A stretch of 64,000 nucleotides of DNA, from contig CANLOV010000006.1 of NCBI GenBank assembly GCA_947492955.1, forward strand, positions 186,001 through 250,000, written 5' to 3'. The position numbers and the translations under genes are program-made. The notes below the pieces were generated by a model, which was given only the letters and a program-made list of their open reading frames with translations, searched no databases and had not been told where the DNA came from. This document shows, one piece after another, positions 25,612 through 34,791 of the stretch (positions are counted from its first letter, which is position 1; every line of letters begins with the position of its first letter). The DNA comes from an uncultured Cellulophaga sp. GTDB lineage: Bacteria > Bacteroidota > Bacteroidia > Flavobacteriales > Flavobacteriaceae.

Positions 25612-26421
25612 ATGAAAGAAATAAAACTCATTAGTAGCTTACAAAATCCACTAGTAAAAAAAATTGTTTTACTAAAAGAAAAATCTCGTGAACGTAAAAA
25701 AACAGGGCTTTTTATTATTGAAGGTATAAGAGAATTACAATTAGCTTTAAAAGCTGATTATACTATAGATACAATATTCTTTTATGCCAATATTATTTCT
25801 ACAGATAAAGTAACTTCTTTATTTAATACCACGGACAAACCTATTACGTTTATTGAAGTATCTAAGGAAGTATATCAAAAAATAGCCTACAGAGAAACCA
25901 CAGAAGGAGTATTAGCAATTGCATTTTCTAAATTACATACGTTAGAAGAACTTGTATTAGAAAATAAAAAACCTTTAATTTTAGTTGCAGAAGCACCCGA
26001 AAAACCTGGAAATATAGGAGCGCTACTACGTACTGCTGATGCCGCAAATATAGATGCTGTTATTATAGCTAACCCTAAAAGTGATATTTACAATCCAAAC
26101 ATAATTAGATCCAGCGTTGGATGTGTTTTTACCAATACAATTGCCATAGGAGATACAAAAGAAATTATTAGTTTTTTAGTAAAACAAAACATTAATATCT
26201 ATTGTGCAGCACTATCTGCCTCTAAAAACTATATAGAAACAAACTTTAACGCAAGTAGTGCAATTGTAGTAGGCACTGAAGCCACAGGCCTTTCTAATGA
26301 ATGGCTAGACAACTCTAATCAGAATATTATTATACCTATGGAAGGGGAAATAGATTCCATGAATGTATCTGTATCCGCAGCAATACTTATCTTTGAAGCT
26401 AAACGACAGCGTAGTTTATAA
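25612..26421 (+). CDS. TrmH/SpoU-family RNA 2'-O-ribose methyltransferase
   Basis: SPOUT-class, SAM-dependent methyltransferase of 269 aa acting on tRNA or rRNA. The N-terminal substrate-binding domain reads ISSLQNPLVKKIVLLKEKSRERKKTGLFIIEG. The catalytic domain has the three SpoU motifs: KPGNIGALLRTADAAN (motif 1), VVGTEATGLSNEWLD (motif 2) and IPMEGEIDSMNVSVSAAI (motif 3, forming the trefoil knot). The substrate position cannot be told from sequence. It resembles RlmB and TsnR paralogues that methylate 23S rRNA. The M48 protease gene follows after 32 bp. Confidence 0.9.
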   Translation: MKEIKLISSLQNPLVKKIVLLKEKSRERKKTGLFIIEGIRELQLALKADYTIDTIFFYANIISTDKVTSLFNTTDKPITFIEVSKEVYQKIAYRETTEGVLAIAFSKLHTLEELVLENKKPLILVAEAPEKPGNIGALLRTADAANIDAVIIANPKSDIYNPNIIRSSVGCVFTNTIAIGDTKEIISFLVKQNINIYCAALSASKNYIETNFNASSAIVVGTEATGLSNEWLDNSNQNIIIPMEGEIDSMNVSVSAAILIFEAKRQRSL

Positions 26422-26453
26422 AAAAACGCCTCCAAACTTTCTATACCATAAAA

Positions 26454-27683
26454 ATGAATACAAATTTATTTTATATAATAATCGCCATACTTGTTATTCA
26501 GTTTATAATTGAAACAGTATTAGATTATTTAAATGCTAAAAAATATAACGACCCAGTTCCCGAGGAATTAAACGATGTTTTTAACTTAGAGGAATACAAA
26601 AAATCTCAAGAGTACAAAAAAGCAAATTATACATTCGGAATAATTTCATCTAGCTTTTCGCTTATTATCACTATTCTTTTTTTACTATTTGGAGGGTTTA
26701 ATTGGGTAGATACTATAGCCAGAAGCTTTACGGATAATCCAATTTTAATAGCTTTAATATTTTTTGGAATTATTATGCTTGGGTCAGATATTATAACCAC
26801 GCCTTTATCTTACTACAATACTTTTGTGATAGAAGAAAAATTTGGTTTTAATAAATCTACAAAAAAGTTGTTTTTTTTAGACAAGATAAAAGGCTGGGGA
26901 ATGACAATAATTCTTGGTGGAGCTATTTTATCCCTTATTATATGGTTTTTTCAGTGGGCTGGGACTAATTTTTGGATATATACATGGGCGGTTATTGCAC
27001 TATTCTCTGTATTTATGAATATGTTTTACAGCAAACTAATTGTTCCTTTATTTAATAAACAAACTCCATTAGAAGACGGTTCTTTAAAAACAAAAATAGA
27101 GGCATATGCAAAAAAAGTAGGCTTTGAGCTTCAAAATATTTTTGTGATAGATGGTTCTAAAAGATCTACAAAAGCTAACGCTTACTTTTCTGGTTTTGGG
27201 AAAGAAAAGAGAATAACTCTTTACGACACATTAATTAATGATTTAGATGAAGATGAAATTGTAGCAGTTTTAGCCCATGAGGTTGGCCATTATAAACGAA
27301 AACACATTGTTTTTAACTTAATAACATCCATTTTATTAACTGGTTTAACATTATTTATTTTATCAATTTTTATAAATAACCCACAAATATCCTTGGCTAT
27401 TGGCGTTGCAACTCCAAGTTTTCATGCTGCATTAATAAGTTTTGGAATTTTATATAGCCCCATTTCTGAAATTACAGGGTTGGTAATGAATTATTTATCA
27501 AGAAAATTTGAATACCAAGCAGATAATTATGCTAAGGATACATTTGCCGCTACTCCACTAATAACATCGCTAAAAAAATTATCAAAAAACAGCTTAAGTA
27601 ACCTTACGCCGCACTCGGCATATGTATTTATGCACTATTCTCACCCACCACTCATTGCTAGAATACACAATTTAAAGGCATAA
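26454..27683 (+). CDS. M48 family zinc metalloprotease (Ste24/CaaX protease type)
   Basis: Polytopic membrane protease of 409 aa. The catalytic zinc motif HEVGH lies in VAVLAHEVGHYKRKH (~275-290), and the distal Glu ligand lies in LSRKFEYQADNYAKD (~350). DGSKRSTKANAYFSGFGKEKRI and YDTLI are the conserved stretch before the zinc site in Ste24-like M48A proteases. Six or seven hydrophobic segments enclose the site, including the N-terminal one (LFYIIIAILVIQFIIETVL). Bacterial homologues degrade or process membrane proteins, and no prenylated CaaX substrates are expected in bacteria. The rel gene follows after 40 bp on the same strand. Confidence 0.9.
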   Translation: MNTNLFYIIIAILVIQFIIETVLDYLNAKKYNDPVPEELNDVFNLEEYKKSQEYKKANYTFGIISSSFSLIITILFLLFGGFNWVDTIARSFTDNPILIALIFFGIIMLGSDIITTPLSYYNTFVIEEKFGFNKSTKKLFFLDKIKGWGMTIILGGAILSLIIWFFQWAGTNFWIYTWAVIALFSVFMNMFYSKLIVPLFNKQTPLEDGSLKTKIEAYAKKVGFELQNIFVIDGSKRSTKANAYFSGFGKEKRITLYDTLINDLDEDEIVAVLAHEVGHYKRKHIVFNLITSILLTGLTLFILSIFINNPQISLAIGVATPSFHAALISFGILYSPISEITGLVMNYLSRKFEYQADNYAKDTFAATPLITSLKKLSKNSLSNLTPHSAYVFMHYSHPPLIARIHNLKA

Positions 27684-27723
27684 ATATTGTTGTATACTAA
27701 TAAAGATTATGCTATTTTAGTTT

Positions 27724-29931
27724 ATGATGACAGAAGCTGCCATAGAAAAAGAAAACAAAGAAATTGCACAGCAATATAAAGAGCTATTACGCATAAGCTA
27801 TCAAAGTCTTACTGATGATGATAAAAAACTTATACGCTCTGCTTTTGATACTGCTGTAGATGCTCATAAAGAACAAAGAAGAAAATCGGGCGAAGCATAT
27901 ATATTTCATCCCATTGCTGTAGCTAAAATTGTAGCTTCAGAAATTGGGTTAGATGCTGTTTCTATTGCATCCGCTTTACTACATGATGTTGTTGAAGACA
28001 CCGAATATACTTTAGATGATATTGAACGTATGTTTGGGGAAACTGTTGCTAGAATTGTAGACGGACTCACCAAAATTGCGCACCTTAAAAAGGACATGAA
28101 TATCTCTCAGCAAGCAGAGAATTTTAGAAAAATGCTCCTTACACTTAATGATGATATTAGAGTTATAATTATAAAAATTGCTGATCGCTATCACAATATG
28201 CTTACTATGGATTCTATGCCAGAACATAAGCAAGTAAAAATAGCATCGGAAACACTTTATATTTATGCTCCATTAGCGCATAGAATTGGTTTATATAATA
28301 TTAAAACCGAATTAGAAGACTTAAGTTTAAAATATACAGAACCGAATGTTTACAGAGACATTTCGGATAAAATAGAAGAAACAAAAGAAGAGCAACAAGC
28401 ATATATTGATGCTTTTACTGGTACAATTCAGAATTCTTTAGATAGGGAAGGTTTAGATTACATTATTAAAGGAAGAATGAAATCTATCTATTCTATCCGG
28501 CGAAAAATGAAGGTTCAAAATGTTCCTTTTGAACAAATCTATGATAAGTTTGCTATTCGTGTTATATACAAATCGGACAGGCCAAACGAAAAATTCTTAG
28601 CTTGGAAAATCTACTCTATAGTTACAGATAACTTTACCCCCAATCCTGTACGTTTAAGAGATTGGATTTCTTCTCCTAAATCTACAGGTTATGAAGCCTT
28701 ACACATTACTGTAATGGGGCCAAAAGGTAAATGGGTAGAAGTACAAATACGCAGTGAACGTATGCACGAAATTGCAGAAAAAGGTTATGCTGCGCATTTT
28801 AAATACAAACATGGCGACCAAAAAGAACAGGGAATAGAAATTTGGTTAAATAGACTACAAGAAGCTTTAGAAAATGCCAATACAAATGCTGTTGATTTTG
28901 TAGAGGAATTTAAGCTTAATTTATATTCTAAAGAAATTTTTGTATTTACGCCTCAGGGAGAATTAAAATCGTTACCTAAAGGAGCTACGCCATTAGATTT
29001 TTCTTTTAACATACACACAGAAGTAGGTATGCGTACCCGTGGTGCAAAAGTAAACGGAAAATTAGTTCCGTTAAATACTGTACTACACAGTGGAGACCAA
29101 GTAGAAATTATAACTTCTGAACAAGCAAGGCCAAACCAAAACTGGTTAGATTATGCAACTACGGCTAGGGCCAGAGCAAAAATAAAATCATCTTTACGAG
29201 AAGAAAAGAAAAATGTAGCTTTAGAAGGAAAAGAAATTCTTAGAAGAAAATTAAAGTCGCAAAAAATAACACTTAACGAAGATACTATAAACAAAATGGT
29301 TGTCTTTTTTAAGTTAAAAACTAGCTTGGACCTTTTTTACAGAGTTGGTATAGGCGCTATAGACAACCAAAGGTTAAAAGATTTTGCTGCTACCTATAAT
29401 AACGCATTTATAAGTTTCTTTAAAAATAAAATAAGAAGAAACCCTGTTCCTAAAGAAATAGATAAGGAAGAAATTACTGCTAAATACAATTTATTAGTAT
29501 TTGGTGGCGAAGAAGAAAAATTACCATACATACTATCTCAATGTTGTAATCCAATACCTGGAGATGATGTTTTTGGTTTTGTAAGTGTTAACGAAGGCAT
29601 TAAAGTACACTCCAAAAATTGTCCTAATGCTATTTCTTTACAATCGAACTATGCTTATCGAATTATTTCTGCAAAGTGGATAGACTCATCGCAACAAGAA
29701 TTTTCTTCTGAAATAACTTTAAGTGGTATAGATAACCTTGGTATTGTAAGTGAAATTACTGATATTATTTCTGGAAACATGCATGTAAACATGCGATCCA
29801 TTAATTTTACTACAGATGGCGGTACTTTTTCTGGAAAAATAACGGTTGTTGTAAAGAATAATGCTACGCTTAAAAAGCTAGTAGACAACCTAAAAAGAAT
29901 TAACGGTATAGACAAAGTTACTAGAATTTAA
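27724..29931 (+). CDS. rel: Bifunctional (p)ppGpp synthetase/hydrolase (Rel/SpoT)
   Basis: Stringent-response enzyme of 735 aa that makes and degrades (p)ppGpp. Domains in order: HD hydrolase (~50-200) with intact SALLHDVVEDTEYTLDD and ADRYHNMLTM, so hydrolase activity is expected. Then the synthetase (~240-370) with GRMKSIYSIRRKM, YDKFAIRVIY and SSPKSTGYEALHITVMG. Then TGS (~400-460; EIFVFTPQGELKSLPKGATP), a helical linker with a CCNPIPGDDVFGFV zinc-finger-like stretch, and a C-terminal ACT domain (EITLSGIDNLGIVSEITDIIS). Both active sites look intact, so it is probably the main long RSH of the cell. Two adjacent ATGs (27724, 27727) are possible starts. The Fur-family gene follows after a separate -7 box. 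Confidence 0.95.
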   Translation: MMTEAAIEKENKEIAQQYKELLRISYQSLTDDDKKLIRSAFDTAVDAHKEQRRKSGEAYIFHPIAVAKIVASEIGLDAVSIASALLHDVVEDTEYTLDDIERMFGETVARIVDGLTKIAHLKKDMNISQQAENFRKMLLTLNDDIRVIIIKIADRYHNMLTMDSMPEHKQVKIASETLYIYAPLAHRIGLYNIKTELEDLSLKYTEPNVYRDISDKIEETKEEQQAYIDAFTGTIQNSLDREGLDYIIKGRMKSIYSIRRKMKVQNVPFEQIYDKFAIRVIYKSDRPNEKFLAWKIYSIVTDNFTPNPVRLRDWISSPKSTGYEALHITVMGPKGKWVEVQIRSERMHEIAEKGYAAHFKYKHGDQKEQGIEIWLNRLQEALENANTNAVDFVEEFKLNLYSKEIFVFTPQGELKSLPKGATPLDFSFNIHTEVGMRTRGAKVNGKLVPLNTVLHSGDQVEIITSEQARPNQNWLDYATTARARAKIKSSLREEKKNVALEGKEILRRKLKSQKITLNEDTINKMVVFFKLKTSLDLFYRVGIGAIDNQRLKDFAATYNNAFISFFKNKIRRNPVPKEIDKEEITAKYNLLVFGGEEEKLPYILSQCCNPIPGDDVFGFVSVNEGIKVHSKNCPNAISLQSNYAYRIISAKWIDSSQQEFSSEITLSGIDNLGIVSEITDIISGNMHVNMRSINFTTDGGTFSGKITVVVKNNATLKKLVDNLKRINGIDKVTRI

Positions 29932-29941
29932 ATATTAACAT

Positions 29942-29949
29942 TACATTTG
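29942..29949 (+). promoter_or_regulatory. -7 box for the Fur-family gene
   Basis: TACATTTG fits TAnnTTTG. It overlaps the in-frame TTG at 29947 and so argues for ATG 29965 as the translational start, 15 bp downstream. Confidence 0.5.
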
Positions 29950-29964
29950 CAAAATATCGTAGTA

Positions 29965-30420
29965 ATGACTAAAATGGGTAGTAATAATAATCAGGAAATT
30001 GTAAAAAATGTATTCACTTCTTTTTTAGAGGAGAACGGGCATAGAAAAACACCGGAACGTTACGCTATTCTACAAGAAATATATGATAGCGAAGATCATT
30101 TTGATATAGAATCTCTCTATATTAATATGAAAAATAAAAACTACAGAGTTAGTAGAGCTACGTTATACAACACTATAGAACTTTTAATGGATTGCAAATT
30201 GGTTAGAAAACATCAATTTGGAAAAAACCAGGCTCAGTATGAGAAATCATATTTTGACAGACAACACGATCATGTTATCTTAACAGATACAGGAAAAGTA
30301 ATAGAGTTCTGTGACCCAAGAATACAATCAATAAAAAAAACTATCGAAGAAGTGTTTGATATTAAAATTAATAATCACTCATTATACTTTTACGGTACTA
30401 AGAATAAAGAAGAAGAATAG
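29965..30420 (+). CDS. Fur-family transcriptional regulator lacking the CxxC zinc site
   Basis: A winged-helix metalloregulator of 151 aa from ATG 29965 (ATG 29974 is also possible). The DNA-binding domain contains [20 protein letters not shown], then [12 protein letters not shown], then the recognition helix [16 protein letters not shown]. The dimerisation half has [20 protein letters not shown], in which the usual first CxxC (as in HLICxxCGK) is replaced by ILTDT. Only two isolated cysteines remain in the protein, so the classical structural Cys4 zinc site is missing. The His-rich regulatory site (HDH) is kept. Which metal or peroxide signal it senses is open. purA follows after 29 bp. Confidence 0.85.
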   Translation: MTKMGSNNNQEIVKNVFTSFLEENGHRKTPERYAILQEIYDSEDHFDIESLYINMKNKNYRVSRATLYNTIELLMDCKLVRKHQFGKNQAQYEKSYFDRQHDHVILTDTGKVIEFCDPRIQSIKKTIEEVFDIKINNHSLYFYGTKNKEEE

Positions 30421-30449
30421 ATTAACTAATTAATTCAATTACAAACTAC

Positions 30450-31721
30450 ATGGCAGTAGATTTACTACTAGGACTACAGTGGGGAGACGAAGGAAAAGGA
30501 AAAATCGTTGACGTATTAACCAAAGATTACGGCATAATCGCTAGATTTCAAGGAGGACCAAATGCCGGACACACACTAGAATTTGACGGAATAAAACATG
30601 TTTTAAGAACTATACCTTCAGGTATTTTTCATAAGGAATCTATGAACATCATTGGTAATGGTGTAGTTATAGACCCTGTGGTTTTTGTAAAAGAACTAGA
30701 AGGTTTAGATAAATTCGGAATAGACTACAAAAAAACATTAATTGTATCTCGTAAAGCTCATGTTATTTTACCAACACATCGCTTATTAGATGCTGCAAGC
30801 GAAGCTAGTAAAGGCAAAGCTAAAATAGGTTCTACATTAAAAGGTATTGGCCCAACGTATATGGACAAAACTGGTAGAAACGGTATTAGAATTGGTGATT
30901 TAGAATTAGCTAATTGGGAAGAAAAATACAGAAGCCTTGCCGATAAGCACGAAGCTATGATTAAGTTTTATGATGTAGCTATAGAATACGATTTAAACGA
31001 ATTAGAAAAAGAATTCTTTGAAGCTGTTAAAGCTCTTAAAGAACTTACCTTTATTGATAGTGAAGAATACTTAAACACTGCCATAAAAAATGGTACTACA
31101 ATTTTAGCAGAAGGTGCTCAAGGTTCTCTATTAGATATAGATTTTGGAACATATCCATTTGTAACATCTTCTAACACTACAGCTGCAGGAGCATGTACTG
31201 GTTTAGGTATTGCGCCTAATAAAGTAAAAGAAGTTTACGGTATTTTTAAAGCTTATACAACTCGTGTAGGCTCAGGACCATTCCCAACAGAATTGTTTGA
31301 TGAAACTGGTGCTAAAATGGCTAAAATAGGGAATGAATTTGGTGCCGTTACTGGTAGACCAAGACGTTGTGGCTGGTTAGATTTAGTTGCCTTAAAGTAT
31401 GCCGTACAAGTAAATGGTGTTACACAATTAATGATGATGAAAGGTGATGTTCTTTCTGGGTTTGATACTTTAAAAATTTGTACGCAATACAAATATAAAG
31501 GAGAAACTATTAGTCATTTACCATACAATATAGAGCCAGAAAATGTAACTCCTATATACACTGAAGTAAAAGGTTGGAAAGAAGATTTAACAGGTATGAC
31601 AGAAGCTTCTCAACTTCCAAAAGCTCTAAATGATTATATAGATTTCTTAGAAAAAGAATTAGAAGTTCCTATTAAAATTGTTTCTGTAGGGCCAGACAGA
31701 ACACAAACAATACATAGATAA
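30450..31721 (+). CDS. purA: Adenylosuccinate synthetase
   Basis: Joins IMP and aspartate with GTP hydrolysis to make adenylosuccinate, the first committed step to AMP. It is 423 aa. The N-terminal GTP-binding motif is LLLGLQWGDEGKGKIVDVL, with the catalytic Asp and Lys. The switch region is RFQGGPNAGHTL. The IMP-binding part includes GIGPTYMDKTGRNGIRIGD, and the signature GSGPFPTEL follows TTRV. The C-terminal base-recognition motif is SVGPDRTQTI. It sits directly after the Fur-family gene, a neighbourhood I recall in other flavobacteria. A strong bidirectional terminator ends the transcript. Confidence 0.97.
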   Translation: MAVDLLLGLQWGDEGKGKIVDVLTKDYGIIARFQGGPNAGHTLEFDGIKHVLRTIPSGIFHKESMNIIGNGVVIDPVVFVKELEGLDKFGIDYKKTLIVSRKAHVILPTHRLLDAASEASKGKAKIGSTLKGIGPTYMDKTGRNGIRIGDLELANWEEKYRSLADKHEAMIKFYDVAIEYDLNELEKEFFEAVKALKELTFIDSEEYLNTAIKNGTTILAEGAQGSLLDIDFGTYPFVTSSNTTAAGACTGLGIAPNKVKEVYGIFKAYTTRVGSGPFPTELFDETGAKMAKIGNEFGAVTGRPRRCGWLDLVALKYAVQVNGVTQLMMMKGDVLSGFDTLKICTQYKYKGETISHLPYNIEPENVTPIYTEVKGWKEDLTGMTEASQLPKALNDYIDFLEKELEVPIKIVSVGPDRTQTIHR

Positions 31722-31723
31722 AA

Positions 31724-31760
31724 AAAATAACGGCTCATTAATATGAGCCGTTTATTTTTT
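31724..31760. terminator. Bidirectional intrinsic terminator
   Basis: Stem AAATAACGGCTCAT / ATGAGCCGTTTATTT with a 4-base loop and flanking A- and T-runs. It separates purA (+) from the last gene of the TonB receptor operon (-). Confidence 0.9.
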
Positions 31761-31763
31761 ACC

Positions 31764-33521
31764 TTATTTGGGAACTGAGAAATATATAATATCCTTAACA
31801 TATTTTCCAGAGTTAGAGAACCCCAGTAGCTCAATTTTATACCTACCAGAATCGTCTGACGTAAAAAACTCCACTTGCATATCATTATCTTGATTATTAT
31901 CCCGAATTACAATGTTTGGATTCCATAATAATTGAGTTCTAAAATCTGGTATTCTATTATTATTACTTTTACTATAATTAGCGGTATAATAATCTTTTTT
32001 ATTAAATATTTTATTAATCTCAAAGGATTTATAAAAACTACTTTTAGATGAAACTTTAAAATCTCCTTTTTTAGTTTTCATAGCGATAATACCTTTATAA
32101 ATTTTTGGTCCGTATAAATAGTTCCCCATTACAACATCAATACTTTCAATATTTATTGCTTTATACTCTAAAATATTATCATAATCTTGAATTAAAAAAC
32201 CATCTACCAATACCAAAGCATTTATAGTATTATTTAAATTAGTATCGATAACATTATCGACATTATCACTTACGTAAAAATTATACATCCCATTACTTTT
32301 TCTAAATGAGGCTCCATTAATAATTTCTATAAAAGTTTCTTTGATTGTTTTAAAACGAGTATAATCATCAAGTACGTAAGTTTTTACTTTACTAGAATCA
32401 TAGAATGGTAGAGCCAAATCATTTAGCTTTACAACATTATCTTTTTTCACTTCATGATACGCATTTTCTATTTGATTATTAATACTCTCAGTAATTAACC
32501 AATCATTAATATTTGGAGATAGTTTAATATCAGAAAAAAATAAAAAATCATAATCATGAATTTTTTTTTCATCAATACTTACTTTATAATCTAACCTATT
32601 AGGCTCATATACTTGAACTATAGCTTCGCTTAGTGTACTATAATCCTCATTAATAGAAAAAAAGAATTGACCAAAACTATTTGTCTTTACTGTTTTAAAT
32701 ATATAATCATTACCAATCATAGATAATGCAATTACTTTATTCTCTATAGAATTCGCCTTGATAGGTTCTATTTTTCCTGATATAATTTCCCCCCTTAATT
32801 CTGGCAAATACATTATATCATTTTTAAATGTAGATTTATTAGATTCTTTTAAGGGATTCTCTTTTTTTAAAATACTTACAGAATCAACTTTTCTAACTGA
32901 TAAAGAATAATTTCCTGCACTAGTTTTATTGCTAATATTTACAATAACTTTCTCTCGTTTATTATATACGTTTTTTGTAACGGATATTATGTTAGATATT
33001 TGTTTTGCTCTTGGATTGATTTTTATAGTATCATTAATTTTAATCATTACAGTATCAACTACACCTTTAATATTTGTAATAATTTGTTTATTTCTAACAT
33101 AAGGGTTTATAATATAAACGTCTTTTTCTTCAAAACTATTTTCATTTTTAGACCAGTTTGTATAGGCTATTATTTTATAATTTCCAGTTAACACATCTGT
33201 AGGTAACAAAAAATCTCCATACGCAATACCATTTTCTAATTTAAGCTTATGTTTAAAAACAATATTATTATCAATACCAACTAATTCTACATATATCAAT
33301 TTACTTAATGTACTATATCTATTCGTTTTTTCATTAAAACAAAATACTTTATAATAGATAGACTCTCCTGTTAAAAATAAATCCGAATTTAATAGAACAT
33401 CTATTCTTTCTTGAGGAATATTTAGTCCTATTTTATTATTCAAATCCAGTTTTATCTGCGCCAGTAATGGATTATATATAATAAATGATAGAAGTAATAA
33501 TATTTTTATATAAGTTTTCAT
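31764..33521 (-). CDS. Secreted MG2-like protein of a TonB receptor operon
   Basis: About 585 aa from ATG 33521, directly after the DUF4249 stop codon. The ATG at 33536 would overlap that gene and is less likely. A signal peptide ends near NPLLAQ. Residues ~35-165 resemble an alpha-2-macroglobulin MG2-type beta sandwich (LNSDLFLTGESIYYKVFCFN, then LLPTDVLTGNYKIIAYTNW). A later segment (LVLVDGFLIQDYDNILEYKAINIESIDVV) recalls the plug domain of TonB-dependent receptors. No barrel follows. It is probably periplasmic or outer-membrane attached and works with the receptor two genes upstream. The exact function is unknown. Last gene of the four-gene operon. Confidence 0.75.
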   Translation of the reverse strand: MKTYIKILLLLSFIIYNPLLAQIKLDLNNKIGLNIPQERIDVLLNSDLFLTGESIYYKVFCFNEKTNRYSTLSKLIYVELVGIDNNIVFKHKLKLENGIAYGDFLLPTDVLTGNYKIIAYTNWSKNENSFEEKDVYIINPYVRNKQIITNIKGVVDTVMIKINDTIKINPRAKQISNIISVTKNVYNKREKVIVNISNKTSAGNYSLSVRKVDSVSILKKENPLKESNKSTFKNDIMYLPELRGEIISGKIEPIKANSIENKVIALSMIGNDYIFKTVKTNSFGQFFFSINEDYSTLSEAIVQVYEPNRLDYKVSIDEKKIHDYDFLFFSDIKLSPNINDWLITESINNQIENAYHEVKKDNVVKLNDLALPFYDSSKVKTYVLDDYTRFKTIKETFIEIINGASFRKSNGMYNFYVSDNVDNVIDTNLNNTINALVLVDGFLIQDYDNILEYKAINIESIDVVMGNYLYGPKIYKGIIAMKTKKGDFKVSSKSSFYKSFEINKIFNKKDYYTANYSKSNNNRIPDFRTQLLWNPNIVIRDNNQDNDMQVEFFTSDDSGRYKIELLGFSNSGKYVKDIIYFSVPK

Positions 33522-33523
33522 AA

Positions 33524-34789
33524 TTAATCTTCCCAAAAATCAGGTTTTATGTTAGATGAAAATGAAGTACAATCTCCACATCTAGGTGACACCACATAAT
33601 ACACACCAAATTGATTTGATCTATATATAAATCCTCTATCATTTATTAGCTCATATAAAGCAACTCTTTCATCAAGATCTGGACCTAACACACCATAATC
33701 TAGTCTAACATGATTAGGATTTAAATTCTTATTTAATTCCTCATCATAAATAAGATTACAATCTGTAAAATAAGGAGGTTTTGCTATATCAAAATCGTTA
33801 TAGTTAAAATAAATCCTTCTTTCAGATACAGATGACACCTCGAAAAAACCAAGTACTTTATCATTTATATTATCAGAAGTAATATTACCCGAAATAAAAC
33901 CCGGTTGACTCTCTGATAAAATACTTCCTATATTACCCAAATCGTTTAATTGTTTATAAAACGTAAATGCCTCTACATTTTGCACATACTGTTTTACTAG
34001 AATGCTGTAACGTTCTCTAATAATACTACTTTCTACATCAATTGTTCTTATCGGAAATCTGAAAACATTATTTTCTGTTAATTCATTAGTAGAAGTCTGT
34101 TTAAGTCCAAAAGATTTGGCTGTTGTAAAACATACTTTTTTATTTTCTTTTGTTAATTCATTAAATATAACATATTCAAAAAGAGGCCCTAAACCTACAT
34201 TGCCATTTATAATATCTATTTTTGTTTCATCAATAAAATAAGATCTAAAAGAAATAGCTTCTGGAGCAACAATTTTATATGTTTCTTCATATTCATATCT
34301 AAAAAACTGTACTTCTTGATTCTCATTATTACTGTCAACTAACACACTTATACTATTTTCTTTAGAATTTAATTCAGTGTATAAATTATCTATTTGTGAT
34401 CTAGGTGTTAATTCACTTTTTTTAGATTTATATCGTTTGCCGTCAGCTGTCGTTATAAATAACTGGTATAACAAATTATCTTGAGCTTTAAAAGCCACAT
34501 CAGAAATATATTTACCTGTACTTTCTTCCATTGAAAATGAATATCTATTACTATCACTATCAACAATGATTACTTCAGCATTATTTTCTATAATTGGTTC
34601 AGTACCATTTAATGATGAAGTTCTTGAAAGAATAATTTCTTGATTTTTAAATTCATTTGTAACTGTACCTTCTACCACCAATACACTCTCAAACACATCT
34701 ATACCATCTATATCAAAAGGTTCTCTACAACTTATTATTGTACATAGCAATAAAAAATATAATATTCTGTATTTTAAATTAGTATACAT
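33524..34789 (-). CDS. DUF4249 lipoprotein
   Basis: A 421-residue lipoprotein with signal peptide and lipobox CTIISCREPFDI (Cys at ~21). The body starts VFESVLVVEGTVTNEFKNQEI, the conserved opening of DUF4249, and ends with a CGDC pair (VSPRCGDCTSFSS). In Bacteroidota, DUF4249 genes are nearly always directly downstream of a TonB-dependent receptor and are thought to be its outer-membrane partner, by analogy with SusD. That is the arrangement here: it begins 2 bp after the receptor and is followed 2 bp later by the MG2-like gene. The ligand is unknown. Confidence 0.88.
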   Translation of the reverse strand: MYTNLKYRILYFLLLCTIISCREPFDIDGIDVFESVLVVEGTVTNEFKNQEIILSRTSSLNGTEPIIENNAEVIIVDSDSNRYSFSMEESTGKYISDVAFKAQDNLLYQLFITTADGKRYKSKKSELTPRSQIDNLYTELNSKENSISVLVDSNNENQEVQFFRYEYEETYKIVAPEAISFRSYFIDETKIDIINGNVGLGPLFEYVIFNELTKENKKVCFTTAKSFGLKQTSTNELTENNVFRFPIRTIDVESSIIRERYSILVKQYVQNVEAFTFYKQLNDLGNIGSILSESQPGFISGNITSDNINDKVLGFFEVSSVSERRIYFNYNDFDIAKPPYFTDCNLIYDEELNKNLNPNHVRLDYGVLGPDLDERVALYELINDRGFIYRSNQFGVYYVVSPRCGDCTSFSSNIKPDFWED

Positions 34790-34791
34790 TT

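Noticed and set aside
29947-29964. TTG start for the Fur-family gene
   Set aside because: It overlaps the TACATTTG -7 box, so it would probably be untranscribed. ATG 29965 is used.
33522-33536. ATG 33536 as the start of the MG2-like gene
   Set aside because: It would overlap the DUF4249 stop by 13 bp and add MGRLI before the signal peptide. ATG 33521, two bases after that stop, is more natural.
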